Positions 1 to 6,179 of a stretch of 11,615 nt of DNA are shown in pieces. The notes under the pieces were generated by a model. It saw only the letters and a program-made list of their open reading frames with translations, was not told the DNA's origin and did no database searches. A program made the translations under genes and the position numbers. This stretch comes from Deltaproteobacteria bacterium (lineage in GTDB: Bacteria; Desulfobacterota; Syntrophia; Syntrophales; UBA2210), in assembly GCA_019313735.1 (NCBI GenBank), contig JAFDAR010000044.1, forward strand, positions 1 to 11,615, read 5' to 3'. Position 1 is the first letter of the stretch. Every line of letters starts with the position of its first letter.

Positions 1-244
1 CTTGCCGGTTTAAAAAGGAACGGCAAAAGGCGATCAGCAATGGCGGAAATGATAATGCCCCCAGATAGCCGATGGATTTCCAGAAATTGGCGCCAAAAAT
101 CCCGTAGAAAAATGTCCCGGTCTTTTGAAGAAACAGGGCAAGACATAAAAAAGCAAAAAAGAGCTGAACAGGAGATCTCTTTTTCTTGATGAACAGAGAA
201 ATCGAAATTGTAAAACTGACAACCGCCAGGGCGAAGGTTTCCAT
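1..244 (-). CDS. Membrane protein, N-terminal fragment (possible sensor kinase input domain); partial
   Basis: Reading the minus strand from an ATG whose A is at 244 gives 81 uninterrupted codons to the window edge, so the gene continues to the left. The fragment begins METFALAVVSF and holds about three hydrophobic segments, near residues 3-19, 27-41 and 57-76. They are separated by a short basic loop (KKKRSP, residues 20-25) and an aromatic-rich loop. This resembles the first helices of the seven-helix N-terminal input domains of some histidine kinases and diguanylate cyclases, but no signalling domain lies inside the window, so that is inference. The ATG is the only standard start before an in-frame stop further upstream, and only a weak GGAA precedes it. 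The gene is divergent from fabD. A competing minus-strand frame over the same DNA (309 to 34) ends inside the window and looks like a shadow. Confidence 0.6.
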   Translation of the reverse strand, partial: METFALAVVSFTISISLFIKKKRSPVQLFFAFLCLALFLQKTGTFFYGIFGANFWKSIGYLGALSFPPLLIAFCRSFLNRQ

Positions 245-410
245 AGGTTTCCAATCAGATGTGATATATTTGTAAAACTTGCAATCGGCTGAAAATAAAA
301 CAGTAACATTCAGTAGTTATGGCATCCTCAAGATCGAACAAATCACGACGCCTTTCTATGAGCATGTTGATGCTATAGACCAGAGAGAAGAAAAACCACG
401 ACAAATAACT

Positions 411-438
411 ATTATAACACTTCGGGATGATCTGACAA
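411..438 (-). promoter_or_regulatory. Candidate sigma-70 promoter for the minus-strand membrane gene
   Basis: On the minus strand a TTGTCA (438-433, five of six matches to the -35 consensus) is followed after 16 bases by a perfect TATAAT (416-411). Transcription would start near 404 and give a leader of about 160 bases before the ATG at 244. This is a consensus match only. Confidence 0.45.
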
Positions 439-480
439 TGGTAAAATTATTATAAAGAGCATCAACCCTCCTGCCGGATC

Positions 481-521
481 AGTGCGTAAAACAGTTCCCA
501 GTGGGAACAGAACTACGCACT
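481..521. repeat. Nested inverted repeat (41 bp, two concentric stems)
   Basis: An outer perfect 8-bp pair, AGTGCGTA (481-488) and TACGCACT (514-521), encloses an inner perfect 6-bp pair, GTTCCC (494-499) and GGGAAC (503-508), with a 3-base loop. The two stems are separated by symmetrical 5-base interior gaps. No T-run follows, so it is not an intrinsic terminator. It could be a REP-like element, an operator or the relic of a mobile element; the sequence alone does not decide. Confidence 0.6.
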
Positions 522-650
522 ACACAACCCGTTTCTGTTGCATGCTCAAAATAATGAATATATGAATCCGCTGGTATTTCAAGGTGTTGGAAGGGAATAA
601 GCTTTATTTCTACTGCTGGCACGAATAATGCTCAAAGAAATATAATGCAT

Positions 651-741
651 TCGTAAAAAGTCTGTCATTCCCGCGCAGGCGGGAATCCAGAAGCGCATAA
701 CTACTTAAAAACACTGGATTCCCGTTTTCACGGGAATGACA
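651..741. repeat. Dispersed palindromic repeat, copy 1 (double-hairpin type)
   Basis: TGTCATTCCCG (663-673) is the exact inverse of CGGGAATGACA (731-741), and CGGGAATCCAG (680-690) is the exact inverse of CTGGATTCCCG (714-724). Each half also folds locally: TTCCCGC/GCGGGAA at 668-685 and ATTCCCG/CGGGAAT at 718-737. The left flank TCGTAAAAAGTC (651-662) recurs exactly at 7487-7498 beside a second, more diverged copy, which marks both as members of one family. No transposase is present here, so any movement would depend on an enzyme elsewhere. Confidence 0.75.
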
Positions 742-771
742 AAATTGTGTATATTTCGACTTTCCATCAAA

Positions 772-777
772 TATAAT
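772..777 (+). promoter_or_regulatory. Possible -10 box upstream of the fabD-type gene
   Basis: A perfect TATAAT stands 41 bases before the TTG start. A transcript beginning near 784 would carry the AGGAG ribosome site at 811-815. No recognisable -35 hexamer lies 16-18 bases upstream (the nearest, TTGTGT at 745-750, is 21 bases away), so the call is weak. Confidence 0.3.
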
Positions 778-818
778 ATGAGTATCGTGGGATTGTGCTT
801 AATTAGCAAAAGGAGAAA

Positions 819-1790
819 TTGCCTGTAATGAAGGAAAAAACTACCTCGAGAGTCGGGGTTGTCTTTCCCGGTCAGGGATCCCAGCGTCCCGGTATGGGGA
901 AAGATTTTTATGACAATATCTCGACAAGCAGGGACACCTATCGTGAAGCCTCGGAGATTCTGGGATGGGATGTGGCTGCCATGTGTTTTGGGGAGGACAA
1001 AAGACTTAATCTGACCGAATATGCCCAGCCCTGCATACTTGCAACCGAGATTGCCATGTTTCGCGGGCTCCGTTTTCTATATGATTTTGCCCCTGAATAT
1101 TTCGGGGGCCATAGTCTGGGCGAATATACAGCCCTGGTTGCTGCGGACGTTCTGCCCTTTTCTGAGACACTGAAGATTGTTCGGGATCGGGGCCATCTCA
1201 TGCAAAGCGCAACGCCTGTGGGAACTGGCGGCATGGCTGCGGTTATGGCAAATGATCTGGATCTGGGTGCAGTTCGAAGCGCGTTGAACGGACTTCCGAT
1301 AGACATAGCAAATGATAATTCTGTCAGCCAGGTTGTCGTAAGTGGTATGTCCAGCGCAATGCCCGAAGCGGAAAAAAGGATCAAGACATCTGTCGGCGAC
1401 AGCCGGTCTTTTCATTTTATACCTCTGAATGTCAGCGCTCCCTTTCACAGCCGGTTTATGGGTGCCGTAAGGGAGACCTTTGGGGAAATACTGTGTGACA
1501 TCGAAGCGAAATTAAGGCCTGCCAATGCAAAAAAGGTGACTTCAAATTTCACCGGTCTTTTTCATTCAGACAGCCGCAGCGAAATTATTGACAGGATGGT
1601 GTCTCAGATAAGCAATACGGTACAGTGGAGAAAAAACATGGAGACCCTTGCCGCCTCGGCAAATTCAATTTTTGAAATAGGCCCAAGCCGTCCCCTCAGA
1701 GGGTTTTTCAAGACCATAGATCTGACATGCCAGTCCATTACGACATTTTCAGCGGCGCAGAGGGTGTTTGAAAAAGCCGTGGTGCTCTAA
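819..1790 (+). CDS. fabD: Malonyl-CoA:ACP transacylase (FabD family)
   Basis: Transfers malonyl groups from CoA to acyl carrier protein, supplying extender units for the condensing enzymes downstream; cytoplasmic. Length, 323 residues, is normal for the family. Visible marks are FPGQGSQ near residue 16, the nucleophile elbow GHSLGEY with Ser99 next to His98, an RGHLMQ segment whose Arg124 matches the arginine that binds the malonyl carboxylate, a second catalytic His210 in SAPFHS, and the C-terminal EIGPSRPLRGF. The full catalytic set is therefore present and malonyl specificity is likely. The start is uncertain: AGGAG at 811-815 is 3 bases from TTG 819 and 12 from ATG 828 (residue 4), neither ideal. 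The gene lies 272 bp before the nine-gene run and a terminator-like hairpin stands between, so it may be a separate transcript. Housekeeping FabD is the alternative reading. Confidence 0.9.
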   Translation: MPVMKEKTTSRVGVVFPGQGSQRPGMGKDFYDNISTSRDTYREASEILGWDVAAMCFGEDKRLNLTEYAQPCILATEIAMFRGLRFLYDFAPEYFGGHSLGEYTALVAADVLPFSETLKIVRDRGHLMQSATPVGTGGMAAVMANDLDLGAVRSALNGLPIDIANDNSVSQVVVSGMSSAMPEAEKRIKTSVGDSRSFHFIPLNVSAPFHSRFMGAVRETFGEILCDIEAKLRPANAKKVTSNFTGLFHSDSRSEIIDRMVSQISNTVQWRKNMETLAASANSIFEIGPSRPLRGFFKTIDLTCQSITTFSAAQRVFEKAVVL

Positions 1791-1791
1791 T

Positions 1792-1891
1792 GTCGTGTCA
1801 ATCAAGAAATGTCATTTCGACCGCAGGGAGAAATCCAGGATTTCTCAGTCGGGAAGAATCCTTCGAAATGACAGAGTATCGTTGACATGAC
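1792..1891. repeat. Nested inverted repeat element, 100 bp
   Basis: Three concentric inverted pairs are visible: GTCGTGTCAA (1792-1801) against TTGACATGAC (1882-1891) with one mismatch; TGTCATTTCGA (1810-1820) against TCGAAATGACA (1863-1873), perfect; and a central GAGAAATCC (1828-1836) against GGATTTCTC (1838-1846), perfect. The element begins one base after the fabD stop codon. It differs in sequence from the repeat at 651-741 but has the same style. It is non-coding and probably a MITE-like or REP-like unit. Confidence 0.65.
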
Positions 1892-1978
1892 TCTAAAACA
1901 GTTTTTACAGACGCGTAACATGTGGATTCCAACTCTCGCTTCCACCCGTCTTGTAGAGAGATAAGCGCATTTCCAACT

Positions 1979-2000
1979 ATCCCGACTCGTCGGGATTTTT
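1979..2000 (+). terminator. Probable intrinsic terminator between fabD and the acyl-CoA dehydrogenase
   Basis: ATCCCGA (1979-1985) pairs with TCGGGAT (1990-1996) around a CTCG loop, followed by TTTT (1997-2000). The stem is short, with 7 bp, and the T-run is modest, so termination may be partial. If it works, fabD ends here and the following operon has its own promoter, which I cannot pick out in 2001-2045. Confidence 0.5.
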
Positions 2001-2062
2001 ATCAGCTAACAGATGGATGCCCGATGGAGGTCCTGCAAATTTTTCAGGAGAGTAAATAAATA

Positions 2063-3262
2063 ATGGATTTCAATCTTACCGACGATCAGCAGATGTACAT
2101 GGAAACGGTTCGAAAATTTGTCAGAAACGAAATAACACCGAAGGTTATGGAGATGGAGAGGGAGCATGCCTTCCCCTTCGACGCAATAAAAAAGGCATGG
2201 AAAATTGGTCTGTTGAATCTTTCTGTTCCCGAATCGGTGAAAGGATATGAGGTAGATATTGTTTCGGCGGCGTTGATTGTCAGAGAACTGTCCTATGGCG
2301 ACACCGGAATCTCAACGTCGGCCATGTGCAACGATCTGGCCAATGTCGTTATCGCTCAACATGGGACGGAGGAACAGAAAGAGGCCTTTCTCCGGCCCTT
2401 TGTCGAAGCTCCGATAATCTCATCTTTCTGTCTGACGGAACCGGGCGCAGGGTCTGACAACCTGGCCATGACTACATTTATAAAAAAAGGGAACGACGGA
2501 AAATATGTTTTGAACGGGGAGAAGTGTTTTATTACAAATGCTTCTTACGCCTCTCAATTTACGGTGTTCTGCAAGGTCGGGAAACCTGGCAGCCTTATGG
2601 TGGCCTGTGTAATTATTCCCAGCGATTCTATTCGTGACGGGAAAGTTACTTTTCAGCCTTTCGATGCCAGGGAGATCACAGTGCCAGGAGGAGGTACGAT
2701 AATAACGGGCAAGCCGGAAGATAAGTTAGGGCAGCGCCTTTCGAATACGGCAACGGTAAAGTTTGAGGACGTAGTGCTCGAAGATCATCAGATCATCGGT
2801 AACAGAAGACTCGGGTTCAAGTATGCCGTCGATGTCCTTGATTATGCGAGGCCCATGGTCGCGGCAATCGGCGTCGGTCTGGCCAGGAGGGCCTTTGACG
2901 TTACGCTGGAATACACGAAGGAGCGCAAGCAGTTCGGACAGAGAATATGCGATATGCCAGTAGCAAGAGACACGCTGGTCAAGATGTGGAAAAAAGTGGA
3001 ACTGGCCGATCTGGCTCTGATGAAGGCGGCATTCAAAGTTCAGGAACAGGCCGAAGACAGGGGGATTTATGCCTCTCTGGCGAAAAATGCGGCGGCGGAA
3101 GCGGCCATTTTCTGTACCAAAGAGGGCCTCCATCTTCACGGCGGTTACGGCTTCATGTCGGAATACGAGATATCCAAGCTGGCGCGGGATGCCCATATCA
3201 TCGACATATATGAAGGGGTAAGAGAAGTTCAGGATATGATCATAGGACGGGAGCTGGTATAA
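2063..3262 (+). CDS. Acyl-CoA dehydrogenase family flavoprotein
   Basis: FAD enzyme of the family that oxidises acyl-CoA (or, in some secondary pathways, acyl- or aminoacyl-carrier-protein) to the 2,3-unsaturated thioester, passing electrons to ETF. At 399 residues it is close to the family's length and has the usual helical N-terminal, beta middle and helical C-terminal domains. Seen directly: CLTEPGAGSD for flavin/substrate binding, RKQFGQ, LHLHGGYGF, and IYEGV near the C terminus, whose Glu384 falls where medium-chain enzymes have the catalytic base. A short glycine-rich insertion (VPGGGTIITGKPED) precedes KLGQRLS. The start follows AGGAG at 2046-2050 with a 12-base spacer. It is the first gene of the run, 2 bases before the KAS III gene, so co-expression is nearly certain. 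It could create an unsaturated starter or act on the chain; a beta-oxidation enzyme that happens to be linked is the alternative. Confidence 0.88.
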   Translation: MDFNLTDDQQMYMETVRKFVRNEITPKVMEMEREHAFPFDAIKKAWKIGLLNLSVPESVKGYEVDIVSAALIVRELSYGDTGISTSAMCNDLANVVIAQHGTEEQKEAFLRPFVEAPIISSFCLTEPGAGSDNLAMTTFIKKGNDGKYVLNGEKCFITNASYASQFTVFCKVGKPGSLMVACVIIPSDSIRDGKVTFQPFDAREITVPGGGTIITGKPEDKLGQRLSNTATVKFEDVVLEDHQIIGNRRLGFKYAVDVLDYARPMVAAIGVGLARRAFDVTLEYTKERKQFGQRICDMPVARDTLVKMWKKVELADLALMKAAFKVQEQAEDRGIYASLAKNAAAEAAIFCTKEGLHLHGGYGFMSEYEISKLARDAHIIDIYEGVREVQDMIIGRELV

Positions 3263-3264
3263 AA

Positions 3265-4251
3265 ATGTTGTATCTTCACGGGTTAGGTCACTTTCACCCT
3301 GAGAATGTGATTACAAACCGGTTTCTGGAAGAACTGGATATAGGGAGCAGCGAGGAGTGGATTCTGGAGCGCGTCGGGATACGTACCCGCCGCACGAGCC
3401 TGCCCCTGGATTATATAAAAACGACAAAAAATCAGGATACGCGGGAGGCATTTGAGGCGTGTCTGTACACGAATGCACAGTCAGGGGGCATTGCGGCGCG
3501 TCTGGCCATGGAGCGCGCCTCGCTGAAGCCTGAAGATGTGGGAATGGTTGTGTCAGGAAGTTCGGCGCCGGATTACGTTACCCCGGCCGAGGCGGCCACC
3601 GTGGCGGCGGAACTGGGGATGGACGTTCCCTGTTTCGATCTTAATTCCGCATGTTCCAGCTTTGGAATGCAGCTCAAGTTTCTGTCCGACATGAAGCCGG
3701 AAACACTTCCACCTTATATCCTGGTCGTGAATCCGGAAAATTTCACCCGTACGATAGATTACTCCGACCGGAGGGCAGCCCCGCTGTTTGGTGATGGAAG
3801 CAGTGCCGCCGTTGTGTCTGCTTCCGTTCCTTCGAAAATGGTATTTGAGGCATTTTTTTCTGATTCAAACCCGTTATCCTGGGACAAGGTTCGTATTCCC
3901 CGCCTGGGACACTTCGAGCAGAATGGAAGTGCCGTTCAGGGTTTTGCCATCCGCAAGACGACAGAATCGCTCAGGAAGTTGCAGGAAGCTTTTCCCGTAA
4001 ACTCAGGCAGGTTCAAGTTCGTAGGGCATCAGGCGAACTTCGGAATGCTGAAGACTGTATGTGAAAGGTGCGGCATATCCGAAAAAGATCACTGGCACAA
4101 CGTTGTGGATTACGGCAATACGGGATGCTCAAGCGCTCCGTGTGTCCTGAGTCAGAATTGGGACAGGCTTCGTCCAGGAGACCATATAGCATTAATCATG
4201 GTTGGTTCGGGGCTTACCTGGGTCCGCACGATGCTGAAGATCCTGGAATGA
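3265..4251 (+). CDS. 3-oxoacyl-ACP synthase III-type (FabH-like) condensing enzyme
   Basis: Thiolase-fold enzyme expected to condense an acyl-CoA starter with malonyl-ACP, opening chain synthesis. The KAS III catalytic triad is complete: Cys130 in LNSACSSF, His255 in GHQANF, Asn285 in YGNTGCSS. Trp32 and Arg36 in EEWILERVGIR match the CoA-gripping positions of FabH. Length is 328 residues. Compared with housekeeping FabH, residues about 44-74 form an extra stretch (with LPLDYIKTTKNQD) near where the substrate pocket is shaped, which suggests an unusual starter. I therefore give no fabH symbol. The ATG lies 2 bases after the previous stop with no good Shine-Dalgarno site, so translation is probably coupled to the acyl-CoA dehydrogenase. 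The pairing hints that the dehydrogenase prepares the starter. Confidence 0.85.
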   Translation: MLYLHGLGHFHPENVITNRFLEELDIGSSEEWILERVGIRTRRTSLPLDYIKTTKNQDTREAFEACLYTNAQSGGIAARLAMERASLKPEDVGMVVSGSSAPDYVTPAEAATVAAELGMDVPCFDLNSACSSFGMQLKFLSDMKPETLPPYILVVNPENFTRTIDYSDRRAAPLFGDGSSAAVVSASVPSKMVFEAFFSDSNPLSWDKVRIPRLGHFEQNGSAVQGFAIRKTTESLRKLQEAFPVNSGRFKFVGHQANFGMLKTVCERCGISEKDHWHNVVDYGNTGCSSAPCVLSQNWDRLRPGDHIALIMVGSGLTWVRTMLKILE

Positions 4252-4285
4252 AGATTTCGAGTTTAAAACGGCATATAAGGAAATA

Positions 4286-4882
4286 ATGAAATACTCTGAA
4301 TTTATGAAAAAAGAAAATTTTGAACTGAACGATCTGATTGCTTTTGCTTACGGGCGATTTGTTGATGACCCGCCTGAAGATTTTGATGCACGTCTGCCCG
4401 CCCCCCCCTTCCTCATGGTGGATCGGATACTTTCGATAAAGAGTGACGGCAGGAGGGGATCTATTATTGCCGAGCAGGATATAAGGATGGATGCCTGGTA
4501 TTTTCAGTGCCACATGCCGGGAGACCCCGTACAACCTGGCTGTCTCTGCGTGGACGCAATCTGGCAATTGCTGGGTTTTTACTGTAGCTGGAGGGGAGGA
4601 TTAGGTGGCGGCAGGGCGCTGGGCTGCGAGGAAATTTCTTTCAACGGACAGATACGGCCCTATAATCAAACTGTCCGTTATGAAATTGACGTGAGACGGT
4701 TTTCTCATCTTAAGGATTCCGGTTCAAGTATTGTCATAGGAGACGGCAGGGTATTTGTGGATGATGAAATGATAATGACCATTCAAAAGGCCCGTACGGG
4801 AATCTTCAGGGGAATTGTCTATCCGGATTATCCGAAGACGTCACCCAATTCCAGGGGTGGAATCATAAAGAGAGACATATAA
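4286..4882 (+). CDS. fabA: FabA-type 3-hydroxyacyl-ACP dehydratase (possible isomerase)
   Basis: Hotdog-fold dehydratase of the FabA family. FabA proteins dehydrate 3-hydroxyacyl-ACP to the trans-2-enoyl form and can isomerise it to cis-3, the anaerobic entry to unsaturated fatty acids. The active-site block is very close to FabA: FQCHMPGDPVQPGC with His76, then VDAIWQLLGFY with Asp90, 14 residues later, as in the E. coli enzyme. Also seen are LPAPPFLMVDRI and a GRALG segment. At 198 residues it is some 25 longer than E. coli FabA, with a polar C-terminal tail after RTGIFRG. AAGGA at 4277-4281 stands just before the ATG. It lies 34 bases after the KAS III gene. Whether it isomerises cannot be judged from these motifs. 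Confidence 0.85.
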   Translation: MKYSEFMKKENFELNDLIAFAYGRFVDDPPEDFDARLPAPPFLMVDRILSIKSDGRRGSIIAEQDIRMDAWYFQCHMPGDPVQPGCLCVDAIWQLLGFYCSWRGGLGGGRALGCEEISFNGQIRPYNQTVRYEIDVRRFSHLKDSGSSIVIGDGRVFVDDEMIMTIQKARTGIFRGIVYPDYPKTSPNSRGGIIKRDI

Positions 4883-4924
4883 CTGCTTGAGTTTAAAGTT
4901 TTAATAAAAGGAATCAACTATCAA

Positions 4925-5713
4925 ATGAACATGAAACCCGAAACTCGAAACCCGAAACCCCCAAAAGGGGACACGCCCGAAACCCGGGACGGCAGGCCCG
5001 TTGCCATTGTTACCGGCGGTGGAACAGGAATCGGCGCCGCGTGCTGTAAAGCCCTTTCTGACGAAGGATTTAAAACAGGTATTCATTATCGGAAAAGTGA
5101 GGATCAGGCGAAAGAAGTTCTGTCTCAGATCGAGGACGGATTTCTTTTGAAAGCGGATCTTGCCGATGTGGATGAAGTGGAAGAAATGGCAAAGTCCATC
5201 AAGGGTATAGCAGGCCGTGTGGACGTGCTGGTCAACAATGCCGGGATATCGATTAACAGCGATATTAATTCGATGAAAATCGGCGAATTTGACTCACAGC
5301 GAACAATGCTTCGCGGAACTTGGTACCTGACCAAACGGATATTGCGTCTTTTTATGCTCCGCAGTAACAGCGGCAGGATCATCAATATCTCCAGCGTAGT
5401 CGGGCATACCGGCAACGGCGGACAGATTCCGTACACTATGGAAAAGGCGGCCCTCGATGCTTTTACCAAATCTCTCGCGAAGGAGCTGTGGGGGAGGAAC
5501 ATTCTTGTCAATTCGGTGGCCCCGGGATTTATCGATACGGCCATGACGGAGAGTCTTCCGGATGACGTACAGCAAAAGATTCTTGAGGGCATCCCCCTGG
5601 GACGGATGGGGCATCCTGAAGAAGTGGCCGATGTCGTGGCCTTTCTTGCCGGCCGTGGCAGCTACATTACGGGAAGTGTGATTCACGTTAACGGGGGACT
5701 TTATGGGGGCTGA
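4925..5713 (+). CDS. fabG: 3-oxoacyl-ACP reductase (FabG family SDR)
   Basis: Short-chain dehydrogenase expected to reduce 3-oxoacyl-ACP to the 3-hydroxy form with NADPH. The Rossmann motif TGGGTGIG is at residues 30-37, NNAG at 104-107, Ser157 in NISS, and Tyr170 and Lys174 in YTMEK, spaced as in E. coli FabG. By eye the fourth tetrad residue (Asn110 of E. coli FabG) aligns with Met128 in RTMLRG. About 24 residues precede the usual family start. They are proline- and charge-rich and encoded by tandem GAAACCC-like heptamers. No later ATG, GTG or TTG in frame could remove them before the fold begins, so the tail seems to be translated. AAGGA at 4908-4912 is 12 bases from the ATG. The end overlaps the next gene by 11 bases, a sign of coupled translation. 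Confidence 0.88.
   Translation: MNMKPETRNPKPPKGDTPETRDGRPVAIVTGGGTGIGAACCKALSDEGFKTGIHYRKSEDQAKEVLSQIEDGFLLKADLADVDEVEEMAKSIKGIAGRVDVLVNNAGISINSDINSMKIGEFDSQRTMLRGTWYLTKRILRLFMLRSNSGRIINISSVVGHTGNGGQIPYTMEKAALDAFTKSLAKELWGRNILVNSVAPGFIDTAMTESLPDDVQQKILEGIPLGRMGHPEEVADVVAFLAGRGSYITGSVIHVNGGLYGG
4933..4985 (+). repeat. GAAACCC/GAAACTC heptamer array inside the fabG start
   Basis: Four tandem 7-bp units (GAAACCC 4933-4939, GAAACTC 4940-4946, GAAACCC 4947-4953, GAAACCC 4954-4960) are followed by a CCCCC-AAAA-GGGG palindrome (4958-4970) and a further GAAACCC at 4979-4985. The unit length is not a multiple of three, so the encoded peptide does not repeat. The junction AAACTCGAAA (4941-4950) is the reverse complement of a TTTCGAGTTT motif found in two intergenic places. 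Confidence 0.7.
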
Positions 5714-6179
5714 TAAAAAAACGATTGAAGATGTGCTTCTTCTGGTTCCTCAAAAGCATCCGTTCCGTTTTATCGATGACATCTTGGAAATGGATGAGAA
5801 TCATATCATCGGAACATATAGCTTCCGGGAGGATGAGTACTTCTATAGAGGACATTTTCCGGGCCGGCCCGTTACACCCGGGGTTATTTTGATCGAAACG
5901 ATGGCTCAGACAGGTGTTGTCGCCTTCGGGATATATCAGCTTATGCGGCAAGGCATATCGTCTGATCAAATGAAGCGATTGGTTACCCTTTTCACCATGG
6001 TTGATGATTGCGAGTTCAACGGCATCGTAAGCCCGGGAGAAAGGGTTATTATTAAAGGTGAAAAAATCTATCTTCGCAGAGGAAATTTAAAAACGAAGGT
6101 CAGTATGGAAAGGGAAAACGGAGAAATTGTCTGTTACGGAGTGCTGACCGGCAGGGGAGTTGATTTTAATGAAAAATAG
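5703..6179 (+). CDS. fabZ: FabZ-type 3-hydroxyacyl-ACP dehydratase
   Basis: Second hotdog dehydratase of the cluster. FabZ enzymes remove water from 3-hydroxyacyl-ACP to give trans-2-enoyl-ACP without isomerising. Diagnostic block: KHPFRFIDDI near residue 18, then GHFPGRPVTPGV with His51, and LIETMAQTG with Glu65, the two catalytic residues at the usual 14-residue spacing. Length, 158 residues, is normal. The ATG lies inside the last codons of fabG (11-base overlap) and the end overlaps the next gene by 11 bases, so the three genes are translationally coupled. Having both FabA and FabZ types in one operon fits a pathway that places double bonds in a chain. Confidence 0.9.
   Translation: MGADKKTIEDVLLLVPQKHPFRFIDDILEMDENHIIGTYSFREDEYFYRGHFPGRPVTPGVILIETMAQTGVVAFGIYQLMRQGISSDQMKRLVTLFTMVDDCEFNGIVSPGERVIIKGEKIYLRRGNLKTKVSMERENGEIVCYGVLTGRGVDFNEK

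Larger units (their letters stand above)
245..818. other. Divergent intergenic region, 574 bp, no gene seen
   Basis: No convincing coding frame lies here on either strand. It holds a minus-strand promoter candidate (411-438), a compact nested palindrome (481-521), one copy of a dispersed palindromic repeat (651-741), and a TATAAT at 772-777 that could be the -10 box for the downstream fabD-type gene although no good -35 box stands at the right distance. Confidence 0.6.

Noticed and set aside
34..309. Minus-strand 91-residue frame
   Set aside because: It overlaps the better minus-strand frame from 244 that stays open to the edge and has regular hydrophobic segments. The 91-residue frame has scattered Pro, Arg and Cys with no domain pattern.
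1882..1910. TTGACA at 1882-1887 as a promoter for the operon
   Set aside because: It is the outer arm of the nested repeat, has no good -10 box at the right spacing, and lies upstream of the terminator-like hairpin at 1979-2000.
6160..6168. TTG 6160 as the KAS II start
   Set aside because: The ribosome site GGGGAG directly abuts it, whereas it is 9 bases from ATG 6169, which yields the normal KAS N terminus.
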